In this document: positions 42,104 through 54,810 of the stretch, piece by piece
How positions within the stretch are numbered: position 1 is the stretch's first letter
How the letters are laid out: every line of letters begins with the position of its first letter
Origin: Acridotheres tristis
Lineage: Eukaryota; Chordata; Aves; Passeriformes; Sturnidae
Direction: 5' to 3'
NCBI GenBank assembly: GCA_037013685.1
Contig: CM072886.1
Span: 30,139,080-30,203,079 of the forward strand
Length of the DNA: 64,000 bases
The notes under the pieces: model-generated
Database searches by the model: none
What the model saw: only the letters and a program-made list of their open reading frames with translations
What the model was told of the DNA's origin: nothing
Program-made: the position numbers and the translations under genes

Positions 42104-44764
42104 ACCTAATTCTACCTCGAATCCGGAACTTCCAATTTGGCAGTACTACTTTGCTTTATCTTGTGATTTTTTTCTGGGTCCAGGAGCTAGTTTATTTTTT
42201 AAAAAATATTGATTTAGATAATCCCAGGTGAAAGACAGGCATTATGTAAATAATATTATTTCTCTGACTATTCCAAATATCAGACAAAAAAAAACTAGAA
42301 AAGAACAAAACATAAAGGAAGAGAGACAAGTGGCCACCATAAAGAGCTTAAATGAACTAAGAAAAAACACTATTTGCATATATCATGAATCAGCACTGAA
42401 TTAATTATTTTTTTTTAAATTAATGCTAAGGTAAATGTCATGTAATGTAATCATGTAATGTACAGTAGCCAGGACACTTTCCTTTCATTATCAAAATCTT
42501 TCTAAGGAAAATTCTTACTTTTCTTTACTCTTGAATCACTGTGTGGTTTCCCTGCAGAAAAAAATATTGAGAAAAAGAGAACGTTTCTAATTCTAAACCT
42601 TGCAGCAGTAATAAAACATCATCAGCAGACTTAAGAAATAAGAGATTTTGTATTCCTAATTTTTAAACACTTAAAAGATAGATATATTAGTATGAATTAG
42701 TAACCCTAGCCTCAGTTTATAGGAATCTATGAAGAGGAACTATAAATCAATACATGGTGATTCACCACATCCTAAAATAGTCCAGATGAGTCATATTTTG
42801 GAGGTGTGCACTGCTTTTGATGACTATAGCAATAATGTAACATATTTAGCTCAGTCACAGGCACCTGCCTTTGAGACAATCAGGTGAGTGCGGCTGAATT
42901 CCATCTTTTTATGCCTGCTGTCTCCACTTCTTCCACATTTCCTGAGTGGACATGGAGAGAAGTGGATGTGGAACTGAGCTCTCCTACATCAGCCTGTGTG
43001 CTACATCTACAAGTCCCAGATTCTGTTATAATACTTCTAGCAGATGAGCAAAAGGCAATGTCTTGTGTCATGTCAAAGGAGAATGTGCTCAATTCTTATC
43101 CATGACTTATGGCTCATAACCTCCCATTCAGTCAGTTTGTGAGCTTAAAACACATTTTACCACTGAGATTTTGAGGTGGCCTGAGTTATTTCAAACGCTG
43201 TTAGTATGCAAAGAAATCAACTTGTTTTGAATGTTTGGAGTGATGTTTAAACTGAAAAAATATGACTGAAATGAAAAATTAGTCCCTTAATGTGTGATAT
43301 TATACAGCTGATTAAAACACATTGAAAACATTGAAAAAATAGTGGTATTAGTTTCTGCAGTGCGAATGTGTGTTTTTGCAGTAAAACCTGCCTAAGAATT
43401 TTTACTACTTCTTACAAAGAAAAAAGAAAAGAAAAAGAAAGACTTTAAAATTAGCTTACTGTATGTTTGCCTTGGCCTCTTCAGCAGCAGTACAATAAAG
43501 CAAGTGTTGGGTTCTGCATAATTTTTTTTTTTTTTAAATTTCCAAGCTGCATGCAGTGCCAACCTTTTTTGGCTTGCTTTGAGCAACATAGGGTGTTCTA
43601 TATAATAAAAAGTTAAAAATGCAAACCAAAAAGCTTTAGAACTAACACACTAACTTATGATGTAAAAACAGATTTGTGCATGATATTCATCTGTTTTGCA
43701 TCAGTGGGACAACATGGGCCTCCATTAGGATGTGACTTCAGCACTTATTAACATGCTCTGATTTGAACCTGTACAAATGCCAGCTAATATCACTGAGATT
43801 GTTATAAAAGGGCTGTGAAGGAGGTAAAAAAGCTGGACATAATGTGCTTTCTTGTCCACGGAAGGCAAAAACGGGGGAAAAGTGGAGAGTCAGTCAGTTG
43901 CAGTGGACCAAAGTTGCATGCATCAAACAAAGACAATTACAACACAACCCTTAAGACCAGATTTTGTATTGGCAGATGAATGAATTTTTCTGAAAAGTTG
44001 TCTCTGAGCATAAGGGTTGAATGAATCATTTTTTCCCAGGAAACAAAACACTATCATTGCAGAAACTGCTTCCCAGCTCTCATCATACTGTGATTATAAG
44101 CAATTTTCATAGCCATTGACCTTACATTGTATTTCAGGGTGTAAAGACAGTAATTTTTAAGTATTCCTTCTGTGGAAATGTCATTACCCTGTCCCTGTCT
44201 CGGTTTTGCTTTCTCCTCAAATTTCCATCACACCACCAGTATGAGCAGCCCTTGCTGTCCATGCTTTGTGTCTAGAGGAAGAACAGACAAGGTCAGGAGC
44301 AGGTTCTTCTCCAGACACCTTCCACTCAAGTAGGGCAGAGCAGCACTGGTTGTGCTGCTTGGTGCTCCTGTGGGAAGCACTGGCAGTCAGCAGGCACCTC
44401 CACTTCCTTCCTAAAACACTTAAGGAGCCCTAGGTGGTGACTTCAAAGACTGCTTATTCACTGCTCAGAGGAATGGATATTTTGTAATACGAAATGAATC
44501 GAATTTCAAAGCCTGTAAAGGTCAAAAGCAGCCTCTGGCCAAACAAGAGAAAGAAGCCCATGGGAATTACACCTCTTCATGAGAGGCCACTTGAACACAA
44601 ACAACCCTTGTGAAGTTGCATATGCAAAGAGTTAAACCACAAACCTACACAGAGTCTGATGGATGAGAAGTGATCACTCATCCCTAGGACAGGCAGAGAC
44701 CAGAAAGGCTGGGCTGATGCAGTTTCACTTTGCCTGCTTTTATTCTTTCAGGTTTGGTACTAAC

Positions 44765-44823
44765 CTCTCTTGAGATGAGACCGTGAGCATCCATTTTCAT
44801 CGCTGCATATGCCAGGTCAGACT
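44765..44823 (-). other. Possible small exon (59 nt), unassigned
   Basis: On the minus strand a pyrimidine-biased tract ending in CACCTGCAG precedes position 44823, with a branch-like TACTATC upstream, and a donor-like AG|GTTAGTA follows position 44765. The enclosed 59 bases are open in one frame, giving roughly ESDLAYAAMKMDAHGLISRE including the flanking split codon. I do not recognise the peptide. No partner exon is identified in the window. This may be chance agreement with splice consensus. Confidence 0.18.
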
Positions 44824-45815
44824 CTGCAGGTGTGAAAAGCCCTGTGGTGATAGTACTCACTCTCCTTAAATACGTGCAGGAGATGGTGAGTCTGGGAGAG
44901 CTAACACAAGAACTTGTCACAGTTCAGAAGCCTCCCCCTCCTTCACAAAATTAGTCTCTTTGAATTACAGCTAATACTAATTCTGTTTTCTGTATGGAAC
45001 AGTACAGACCTATGTGATTTTCCAAAGGAATTGATTAAAAAGTGCCCTGCTGTCACTGGTTTAAGCTCTTGCCACCCTGAGTGGAATTCAATGGGTAAGA
45101 ATAAGGACAATCATGCAAATATTCAGAATAAAGTGTTAAAGCAAGACATTATGTTGGCTGTCTTACTAAAGACAAACATAGCACTAATGTGTATCCTATT
45201 GTATTCCTGACCTAATCATCAGATTTCTAGCCATTTCACATATTTCAGGGGAAAAATCTTCTTTGATGACTTTTTCTGTTTTATGCGGCTTTTTGTATCT
45301 TGCTACCAGATGAAAAAACCCCTAAAACAAATAACAGCAAGCAAGCAAACAACCCTCAAACAAAACAAAAGAAAAAATAAGCATCACAAGATGTGAGTAC
45401 TGGCTTCAGAAGAGAGACAAAATGGACTCATAAAAATTTTCTTATGTATGTTGTCTGGAGTGAAAGGTGTGAATTTTAAAGCCTACTAATTTGCAGTTTA
45501 TCCAATATTTGATGCCTTTTGATTATGTAGTTCTTTGTCTTTAAAAGCAGACTTCTCAGTTGTGGTAAGAACTACTAGATCCAGGGCCAATAAGCTTGTT
45601 TGGTGATTGGGAAGAATGAACTGGTGTCCCCGTTTTTCTGAGCACTGTAGTTCTGAAGCTGTGGGCCACAGAAGAAGACATCTCTTTCTCTGAAGTTGCT
45701 GCTGTTTGGTGGCAGGTGTTCAGGGCTCTGCCTACAAGAAATGGAACAGGAAGGGCAAATGCCAAGTCCTCCATCTGAGATGGACTAATCTCTTGTCTAA
45801 TCCAGGCCGAGGTCT

Positions 45816-45857
45816 ACCTCCCTAGGGAGGTTTACCAACCAGAAGATGTTGGTAAAC
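45816..45857. repeat. Two adjacent perfect palindromes
   Basis: A 16-bp perfect palindrome, ACCTCCCTAGGGAGGT, occupies 45816-45831. Overlapping its end, GTTTACCAAC (45830-45839) and its exact reverse complement GTTGGTAAAC (45848-45857) flank an 8-base spacer. Two unrelated perfect dyads side by side are unusual in background sequence. They lie about 100 bases upstream of a CR1 fragment; whether they belong to a repeat family is unknown. Confidence 0.85.
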
Positions 45858-45959
45858 TATGGGCTGAACACGAGCCAGGGTGTCTTATGTCATTAAGGAA
45901 GGTCAGGGTCTATGCTAGGGTCTATTAAAAGAAGAAAAGTCAGTAGATTATATTCTCCC

Positions 45960-46452
45960 TTTACTTTGCACTGTTTGACCGTATGTACAGAACTGCATCG
46001 AGATTTGGGCCCCCACTTCTCCTAAAACATGAATAACCTGCAGCAAATTCAGTGGGGTGCCCCAAGACAGGCATGGCTGACACACTTTCCCAGTGAGAAG
46101 AGGCTGAGGGAGCTGAGCTTGTTTGTCCAGGGAAGTGATGGCTTCAGGGGACCTGCCAGTGCCTATGGGAGGGCTACTGAATAGACAGCCATGCTCCTTA
46201 TAGTCATGTGTGCTGAGAGGATGAGGGGGAATAAGCTGAAAAAAACAGACATTCAGACTTTACATAAAGAACACTTTCACTGTGAGAGCTCTTCAGCAGC
46301 AGATGAAGAGGGGTTTGTAACCCCATCCTTGGAGATTTCCAAGACCAGACTGTATAAACCCCAGAGCAGGTATTCGAGCTTGACCTGCTTTGAGCAGAAG
46401 GTTGTCTGAGAGGCAACCTGCTATCCCTTTCATCCCAGTTATTCTGTGAGCA
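45960..46452 (+). mobile_element. CR1 LINE 3' fragment, about 0.5 kb
   Basis: CR1 hallmarks appear in order: a 'GATTTGGGCCCCCAC' type segment, a 'GTGAGAAGAGGCTGAGGGAGCT' like segment, 'CACTGTGAGAG', 'CTTGGAGATTTCCAAGACCAG', the 'GAGCAGAAGGTTG' segment and a terminal 'ATCCCAGTTATTCTGTGAG'. It is 5'-truncated and diverged with frame breaks, so not coding. The 5' boundary is approximate; similarity fades upstream of 45960. Confidence 0.85.
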
Positions 46453-46584
46453 TGTGGTTTTTACTCAGCAGTGGACCTGCTTGATGGTGGAGTAATTTCA
46501 GTGGTCAGTAAAAGCAGCATACTCACTTCCTGGCTAAAACATCATCTGAAAACTTCTACACACAAAAGACTGACATCAAAACAG

Positions 46585-46964
46585 TGTTGAGGAATGGGTT
46601 ACTGACCAGGGTCATGGGTCTTTGGAAGCATTGTTCGAACAATCCCCCTGTTGATCAGAATAAGACAGGCTGTACATCATTTTGCAAGCGTTGCAATGTG
46701 TGCTGATGTGACAAGGACACTGTAATCTTGTCATCCTGCTCTATGTAACTTTAGAGAAGTTTCTCCATGAGAACAAGGAAGAACCCTGGCAAGAAGATGC
46801 AGCAAGGCAGAAATCTGTATGCAACCAATAAAAATGTGACAGCTGTACCTGTTGCTTGCTAAGTGTATAAAAAGCCATAGTAACAGAGAATAAACGGAGC
46901 TTCCTTTATCAATCATATTGATTGTCTGCATGCCTCCCCTCGCCATCGCTCATGCCACCCTGTA
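46585..46964 (+). mobile_element. Candidate solo LTR, avian endogenous retrovirus
   Basis: Starts TGTTGAGG and carries, in LTR order, a TATA box TATAAAAA at 46866-46873 and a polyadenylation signal AATAAA at 46889-46894 only about 20 bases later, a short-R layout typical of avian alpharetrovirus/ERVK-like LTRs. The 7-base word AAAACAG occurs immediately before the start (46578-46584) and at 46964-46970, consistent with a target-site duplication of about 6 bases. No gag, pol or env remains are seen on either side, hence solo LTR. The end would read TGTA rather than canonical TGCA, so the 3' boundary is uncertain by a few bases to about 30. Confidence 0.65.
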
Positions 46965-46970
46965 AAACAG

Positions 46971-49900
46971 AATTTTAAAATACAAGATATGTAAATACCG
47001 AGGAAAAAAGTCATCATGTAGCTTGAAATTAGTTTGATGAAGAAAGCACTCATCTTCAAGTGAAGACAGTGGGCAAAAGAGAGCACAACTGTCATCTGGA
47101 TCAGGTTAAACAGAGGCAGAGTTGTTGCCCTGGCCCATGTCATGACCTCCTTTGTGAGCAGCATCAGCACCACCACGTTTGATCTGCCACCACATGGTGC
47201 CTGCAAAGAGAAGGGAGAAGCAGCACTTTGTGGCTGCCACCTGCAAATGCCTCATTATTGGCAGGTACTTTGCAATGGAGTACTAGGAGAGGATAATTGC
47301 TGGAGATAGAATTGGCAAGAGCAGTGTATGGGAGACACATTCAATTGCACATGAGTGTGGTAGGTGAACTATAAAAGAAGCAGCCCTGCCATTATCTGTT
47401 GAACAGCCGGCAACTCTGGGTCTTCCATTTTGTTTACAGCAGAAGGGACAAAAGGCTGGTAGTGTCAGCAGCAAATAGCCTGGGGACAGTGTGCCTTGCA
47501 AAGGTGTGATGGATGCCTCTGTGAGCCATAGCTCAAACTTTGGTGACAATAACAGTGAGGCATTGCAAGTTTATTTGCAAGATTAAGTCTAAATGTTGTC
47601 CCCAGAGTGCAGTATAAAAACTAATTAATTTTTTTATTCTTTATCATTGAGATCAACATTCATCCATAGGAATTTGCATTTCTATATGACCCTTGTGTAA
47701 GCCAGCTTGCATGGGAGGGGGACCAATTTTGAGATTCATCAGTAGTGCTGTCCATCCTACTCAAATATTCCATTTATACTAAATATTTCACAAGCAAGTA
47801 CAGTTCTGCAGCCAGCCTTAGGAGGAAAACAAGTACTTATATGAGAAACACAATTACTACTTTTCATTACACAATATTTTACTATGCATTTGCATCTTAC
47901 AGCTCCTCTGCCATATGGATTCCTCAATATCTAGTTCATACAGTGAGTTTACACTGCAGTCTTCCACCTATTGAGAGCATCGGCTGGGCTTTTCAACCAG
48001 GTGTTTTAACAGACTTTGGCTTCAAGTCATATGCAGCTTTACACCTCAGCACTTCTTTGGTTTCCAGCAGGTTTATTCATTGGTTTGAGCACTCAGAATT
48101 ATTACTTGAGAATGTTATTAGGTGAGCAGAGGTGAAAACAACTGTAGAGTGAAGACATAAGCCCCCAGGACATGAAAGTAAGAAAGAGGTTGAAAAAGTA
48201 TTTTAGTGGAGAAAAATATCTTACCATGCCATCAAATCTGCAATTCAGAGCCTCCCGATACAAAAATTTTGCTGGACAAATCTCCTTTCAATCTCCACGT
48301 TCTTGTGTTAGCACTGAGGAATATTCCTTGTAGAAGAATGTTGTAAAAGGGAAAGGTACTACCCTCTAGTTTGCCTTCTCACACAAGGAATGCCTTATAT
48401 GGAGCTGGGAGTGTATAGGCCACAGGTGTGTGAGATGGGAATGTGCTGGAACCACGGTGGGAGCAGAAGGAACTGGGAGAGAAAGTGCCCTGCAGTTGCT
48501 GGACTTAAGCAGCAGGCTGCAGTCATGCAGGAACATTTCCTCCATTCCAACTCATCCTGCATTGGTCTCTGGAAAATCGAGTCCTTACCTAAAAAGTCCA
48601 CTTCTAATACTGTTAGTCCTTTTGGGTCACTGTAGCCTCAGGTGGTCCAATTACCTATTAAGCCAGCAAGTTGCTCCTGTGCTACTGGAAAGAGCAAACT
48701 TGTCTTCATCCCTTCAACACACCACACTGAGGGAAAATCTCTTTAAAAATTACATGTAACCTCCTATACTAGCCAAATCCACAGACATTTCACAGAGGTA
48801 TGCAGAAAGTCACTACTCCTGACCCACCAGTTTTTGTGGGCATTTTCTACTGACTACATATTTTCTGGCTTAAATTTGCTTTGGATACAGAGATTCTTTC
48901 AGTGGAAGTCAGAAATGTCTATGGGTCTTCCTGTGTAAAGACTGAGGGAAAAGTCAGCTTAAAAGGAGCTTCCAAAGCTAACAGCTTTCCTTATTAACTC
49001 TCATTATCCAACATGCTGCATTTTATAGGGGGAAAAGAATCTAAAAGATTGGAGAGAGAGAGCAAAACTGAGACAAACAAAAAAAAAAAAAAATCACACT
49101 TTGAAATCCATTCCTTTGGCAGCTGTCCCTTTCTCATTTTGGCAGACGGAGAATTGCTGGCAGGACTAGTGAGGGAAGGGTAAAAGACAAATGGTTCATG
49201 ATGAGTCCTTTAACTAAGCTGATATTTCAACACAGCACTTGCCAGCATTTTTCTTTGGCATACGCTTTATAGAACGTACATGACAACCACTTCAGCATTG
49301 TTAATATATTGGCATTACCTGGTTTATTATTCATCTCCCTCTGAATCAGACCCCAGACTTTCAGGAGACTATCACATGACAGAAGTCTTTTTTTTCCTAG
49401 CATTTATTTCCCTAGGTGCAAAAATGAAACTAAAACAATGAGACCGTGATTTGCAAAATCCAACAAGTTAGCTTTGTTAAATTAGTGTATTAATTATCAG
49501 GATATTATCCTTTGTAATACTGATAATGTTAATACCACCTTTCAATAATAAGATTTATCAAACAGCTCCACTGTTTGGGTGAATCAGTCCAGTAAGACAA
49601 AAATAAGTAAGATCAAAAATTCTTAAGAAAGTAAAATAAAAATATGAACTAGGAGGTAATTTTGGAGGTTCTATAATTTTTTTTTGTCCTGGAAAAAAAA
49701 GCCTCCAGGTTTCAGGAGCAAAAGTGAATAGATGAGGATGTACTGATGAAAACAAAATATTTCAAATTCTGCAAGGAAAACAAAACAAAACAAAAACAAA
49801 CAACAAAAGCCCAAACCAACCTGCAAGCTGAATTTAGTTTTCATTACCTTTAATTGCAACATTTTCATTGACTTGAATGAGTCCAACACTACACACTAGA

Positions 49901-52900
49901 TATATGGCAATTCATTAAACCAATAAATTTAAAATTAAAAAAAAAATTGCTTCAACAAATTAAAGAAGAGATTGGAATATCAAATGGGGGGGTTGTTCAT
50001 TAATTCATCCATTCATTCATTAATTTCTTCTTTGTTTTTTCCTTCATTTTTTGCTAAATACTTAGCTCATTATCTTTTAGCAAATTTCATTTTGTGTTCC
50101 TAACATTCCCACAAGTTGCATTCCACCACATCTATGTCTTTTGCAGAAGACACTGCATTTTCAAGGGACCAACCTATGAGGACTTACCAATCACAAAAAG
50201 TTATGTCTGCATGATGAGGTGTGTATGACCACAGCAGATGGTCAGGAAGATCTTGTCTGACATTTCTTAATTAAACTGTTGATGTTCAATTGTATAAATT
50301 CCTTATAAATGCATCTTTCTCCTGTACAGCACAATACTGTAAAAATCACTGGTGAGGTAGCAACTGAAGGAAATGCAGTGAGACACATGCAATGCAGTGT
50401 ACAATTTTCTGGCGAGAGAGCTCAATTAGTTCTTCTCCTTTCTACCAGCCTATTTTCATTTCCTATCCTTCCTAATAGAAGACTAAAATTAAAAAAAAAA
50501 AATTGCAAACTTTATCTTCTGAAATACTGATAATGACTTCAGGCTTTACAGCAGGAAATTTTGGGAGTCTTGAAAAAAGAGACAAAAAAAAAAGGTTTGG
50601 ATATTTTTTCCTTATTTGAAATGACTCTAATATTAGGATTTATTAATAGAGGGAAACTGAAATGTGAGTACCTAAAAAGGCAATATGGATTAGCTCAACA
50701 AGCTATGGAGACCATGAATAACAAACCATATATTTTTCCTGCCGTGACAGGGCACTGCATAAAAACACTAGGGGATGGATGCAAACAATGTGCTGGTGAG
50801 AGTGACAATAAAACAGAAATGACAGCATAAAGAGAGAATGATGAATGTCTTAACACTGGTAAGAGAGTTAGATAAAAGATCACAGAGAATAGCAGAAAAT
50901 TCACTCTAAGCAGATCTTGAATAGTCTAACAGGAAATAGTACTGTTGTTAGATGTGGATTTGATAGAGAATGTGGTGACAACACAGAGTGAAGAAATCTT
51001 TGAGTTTATATGGAGAGATTTATATTTATGCCTCTGGATATACATTTATAGATATTTATACTAAATATATATTTTGATATCCCTGTAATAAATTTCTATA
51101 ACCAAATGATAAACTGTATTTATTGTAGTTAACACCCTTTGCCTGCCTTACCTGTGCTATGTTCTTTTTTTCTTTTCAGCTGGTGATTTCTCTAAGCAAC
51201 TCAGAACTGCTGTCAGAATTGTTGAAACCTGACAGAATTTTTTTTCTTCTTTTCTTCCCAAACACCTCCAGAGATGGGGAATTCTCCTCCTCTGCTGCAT
51301 TCTGCTTTGAAGTACCTGTCTTGAATTATCCCATTTTGTATTAGTTTAGATTTAAAGGTCCAATTTCTCTTATCTATTAAAGATGAAAAAAGCAGGGGAA
51401 TTGAGGCTGTTATTATAAGAAAAAACTGGCATTAATATAATAGACAGATTTATTGAAAATGTTATTCCTAAACAGTTGAAATAAAGATGTTAGTCTATAA
51501 AAGAAAGTTACAAAACCAACCATTTTTTTAAGTCTTGATTTTAATTTCAAAAGATCCATAAATCTATTAAAGTTACATATTTTTGGCTAATGGCTACTTG
51601 CTTGGGATTAGTCTTTAAAACTGTTGTTTTTCAACAGTTGAACCAGCAAAGAAGATGAAAAACCAATCGGCTTTAGTAGGTTTTATATTAGGTCCTTAGA
51701 TGTAAATAGTTGAACATAATTTTATTTTATTGCTTGTTAGCACTCTCATGGTTTCACGCTTTATGGTCGCTCAATGACTGGTTCTTTTAAAAACCTTTCT
51801 CTTTATGTCACTATTTTCTATAAAGTAATATTAGAGATGTAGAGATCCCTGATTGCCTTTTTCAAAATGTGTGTCATGTACTTGGGGCATTTGTTTGATA
51901 TTGAATGGAACACAGCAGCACTACCTAGAAATCGAGGAGAAGAACTGAAAGACACCAATTTCTTCTGATGCTTTAAGTAGCTTATAGACAGATTACTAAA
52001 AGAGAAAGAAAAAAATTACCACACTGAACCCCACAGCACATGCCCACGCACAAATTAGGCAAAATTTACTGTGACAGTTTCAGTATTGCCAAATGTTGTT
52101 CAGGGTTGCAGACTTATGTTTTATGTTTTCCTTCACACACAGGATTTTTCATATGATGGGTCAGAATTTCATCATTCAGTGGCATCTTTTTGTCAGCAAT
52201 GATTCAGTAGACAAACAAGAGTTGATGAGTCGCCAGTGAGGGATATCACATTTACACAAAATCGCAATTGAAACCATTACTCTGAGACAGATTAAAACCT
52301 GTAAGGCTAAGCATAAGCAAAAGGAGGTTGAAAACCTCCAGAATTTGTGTATTAGAGTTTGAATGGAAGTTTCAGAAGACTAGTCAGAAAGGATTACTCT
52401 AGAGAAGAAAATGTTTGTCTTGGAGACTTTTTTATTGACCTGTGATATGCTTTTGGTTTGAAAGACATGTTAAACAAAGAGAGCTCCAGGCTTTCAAAAC
52501 TCTCACAGCTCTATAAATAACTCCACATAAAATGTACAGTATGTATAAACAGCATGACAAAGATTTTTTGACAGTATTTTCTCTACAGTAAAAGTAAAGT
52601 CAAAACATCCCATTGATGGCAGCTATTTTGAAGAATTCCTAAGAATAGGAGTGCTTATGAGCTGGCAAACTCTCCGTGAGTGAGAGTGAGTATAAACAAT
52701 GAACTTTTATGAGGTTGTAGCCGTTCCATCAAGATCCAAATGCAGCTTGGATGGACCTTAGCCAAGAAGTGACTGCTCAGCATTTAGTAAAGCGTCAGCT
52801 AAGGGAACCACAGAAAGAACCAAACTGTTCCAGCAGTAAAACTATCTGCCAGCAACATTTTTGAGAGTTCACCATCTGGGTCCTGCAGCCATCAATCAGA

Positions 52901-54350
52901 CTCAATGTGTCACCCCAGCTGTCCTTCAAGGCTCCTCATAGTCAAGGTAGAGCAGTTGTGAGAAAATAAAACACAAAAATTGAGAGAGCACAGCTGTTGA
53001 AAGCTCGAGTAAGTCAGCAGGCAAATAACTCCCAAGTATTAAATAGCAAACAATTGCTTCTCTAAATCTAAAGATTGACCACTTGCATGTCTGAAATTGC
53101 CCGTTTTCTGTACTATGCACTGATATTTTATTTGACTATTCTGTTTTAGTGGATTTGGGGCTGTTTCATAAATGCACCCATAAATCTCTTTTACTTTTGT
53201 GGGAAATTAATCCACAAAGCCCAGGCCTAAAGTTTATTTTCTCTAGGTTAACATGTGAGGGCTCTACTCATTGGCTTTTACTGTCACCTGTACTTGCTAA
53301 AATTAGACACTAATATTGGACATTTTGACTGGAGACAAAACTGAAAAACTCTGACATTGTGAATCTCCCACCTGCCAAGAATTAGGGCCTTTAAAACTTG
53401 TGTGCATGTTGGAAAGATTCCCTTGGAAATGGAAATAAGTAGCAGCTTGTACAGGAACTGAGATTGGAAAGTAGAGATGTAGTAGGAATTTCAGAAGAAG
53501 CACTAGGACAGGTAAGACCAGTAATTAAATTAGAAATTCAATACCTGTGACCAAAAAAAAGAAGAGGGGAGGAAAGGCAAAACCAGTGACAGAAGCAGCT
53601 GATGGCTGAAAAAGCAAATCTGATATTCCAAACGGATTCAAGTAAAGACAGTCAGAAATAAAAGCCAGAGATATAAGCAGGATTGTGAAAATTCAGGGAG
53701 AAAAGAAGTTTTTTAATTTAGTAAACTTGAGAAACAAGAGAAATTTCAATGACCAAAGTGAGAAGTTGAACAGACAAGGAAATAAATAGATTTCTACTGC
53801 TTTTTAAAAATGGAGTAATAGAGAAATAAGTGGAGTTTCTGTCTAAATATGGTTGATTGCTTTTTCTATCTATGTTACATTGAAAAATACCTCCAATATT
53901 TCTTTCACACTTTTAGGATGTTTCAAATGCCAGTATAGTGAAGACAGTTTAATTTGTTTCTGGTTTTTGTTTTTTTTTTTTTATTTAACTTCACTTTATG
54001 AATGGTTTTAATAAAAAGATATGTGCTGGCATCCAAGGCTTGTTCTAGTATACAATTTAGATGCAATCACCTCCATATAATGGCTTTACTTAATATCCAT
54101 CTATAAAAGTCTGGGCCTGGAGCAGGTAGAGTGTTCTGTAGAAATAAAAATAAAATTATGAGCACTGGGAGGGGGGGGTTTGGTGTTTTTTTTTTCTTTT
54201 TTAGTGTTTAGAAAGATTTATTGTATTACAGTCAGTCAATACTCAATTTTTACAAAGCTGAGCTGCAGATGGTAAAACTGTACATAATACTAAAAATTTC
54301 TCTATTCCAGGTTTTTTGAACAAATGTTTCTGTTTCAGGTTTTAAAGTGA
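46971..54350. other. Non-coding sequence, no gene recognised
   Basis: The first part (46971-47600) is GC-richer with some open frames on the minus strand, one of which runs into the LTR and is therefore likely fortuitous. The rest is AT-rich. The longest frame is 126 codons on the plus strand (47745-48125), without a recognised domain. Minor A-runs occur at 49078-49093 and an A/CAAA-rich patch at 49775-49810. No RNA gene or intact transposon recognised. Confidence 0.55.
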
Positions 54351-54352
54351 AT

Positions 54353-54415
54353 AATAATCACATAATCACTGAATCATTTGGCTTGGAAAGACCTCATGGT
54401 ATCATCTACTCTTAC
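54353..54415 (-). mobile_element. CR1 LINE 3' end, antisense
   Basis: Reads on the plus strand as the reverse complement of a CR1 3' end: repeated AATCAC words, then GGCTTGGAAAGACCTCATGG and ATCATCTA. This matches the familiar terminal CR1 block, so the element's sense strand is minus. Only the last 60 or so bases survive. Confidence 0.75.
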
Positions 54416-54441
54416 TCTGGTACACAAGACTATGCCATTTT

Positions 54442-54485
54442 TGTGTCATTCCACATATTCATTTTATTATGTGTCATTCCACATA
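54442..54485. repeat. 16-bp direct repeat, 28-bp period
   Basis: TGTGTCATTCCACATA is present exactly at 54442-54457 and again at 54470-54485, with 12 bases between. It looks like a small local duplication just beyond the CR1 fragment. Confidence 0.8.
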
Positions 54486-54627
54486 CTGCAAAACAAACTT
54501 AGGGATGCTCAGATGCTTCAGAAGATCTAGACTGAGGAGGAGAATGAGAATGGCAAAAGAGAAGTGCAGAAGAGGAGGATGAAAACAGCAGATGTCTCAT
54601 AGCCTGTCATAGGATTTCCGTTGCAAA

Positions 54628-54810
54628 CTTCCATAAAATCTTCAGAGGCCCGGGAACACGGAGGACATAATCTTGTATCTCGTGCCAAATGTGATTCTTA
54701 TAGGTGAGATTTCTTAACATTCGTCTGAATTTTCAAGGAGGAGCTAATAAGAACACAGGAAGTTACGATTTTAATGACGTTTTTGGTAAAATGCAGTAAA
54801 CCAACTGAAG
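54628..54810. promoter_or_regulatory. Candidate conserved non-coding element
   Basis: Retained CpGs (in GCCCGGGAAC, ACACGGAGG, TCTCGTGCC, TTCGTCTG, TTACGATT and TGACGTTT) cluster in AT-rich context, including a CRE-like half site TGACG and an ETS-like ACAGGAAGT. No repeat signature is visible. Composition suggests constraint; not tested by alignment. Confidence 0.3.

Larger units (their letters stand above)
32370..45815. other. Non-coding sequence with one CR1 fragment
   Basis: AT-rich sequence with no convincing gene. It contains a CR1 3' fragment (33680-33752), a 23-A run (36573-36595), a perfect hairpin (42073-42103) and a possible small minus-strand exon (44765-44823). An imperfect 18-bp direct repeat with 30-bp period lies near 34189-34236. 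A GC-richer patch at 41515-41810 has overlapping frames on both strands and no recognised homology. Confidence 0.55.

Noticed and set aside
46913..47206. 97-codon minus-strand frame with hydrophobic stretches
   Set aside because: Its 3' end runs antisense into the LTR and no homologous family is recognised, so it is most likely chance.
47745..48125. 126-codon plus-strand frame
   Set aside because: No recognised domain, low-complexity S/T/Y-rich start, no splice or promoter context.
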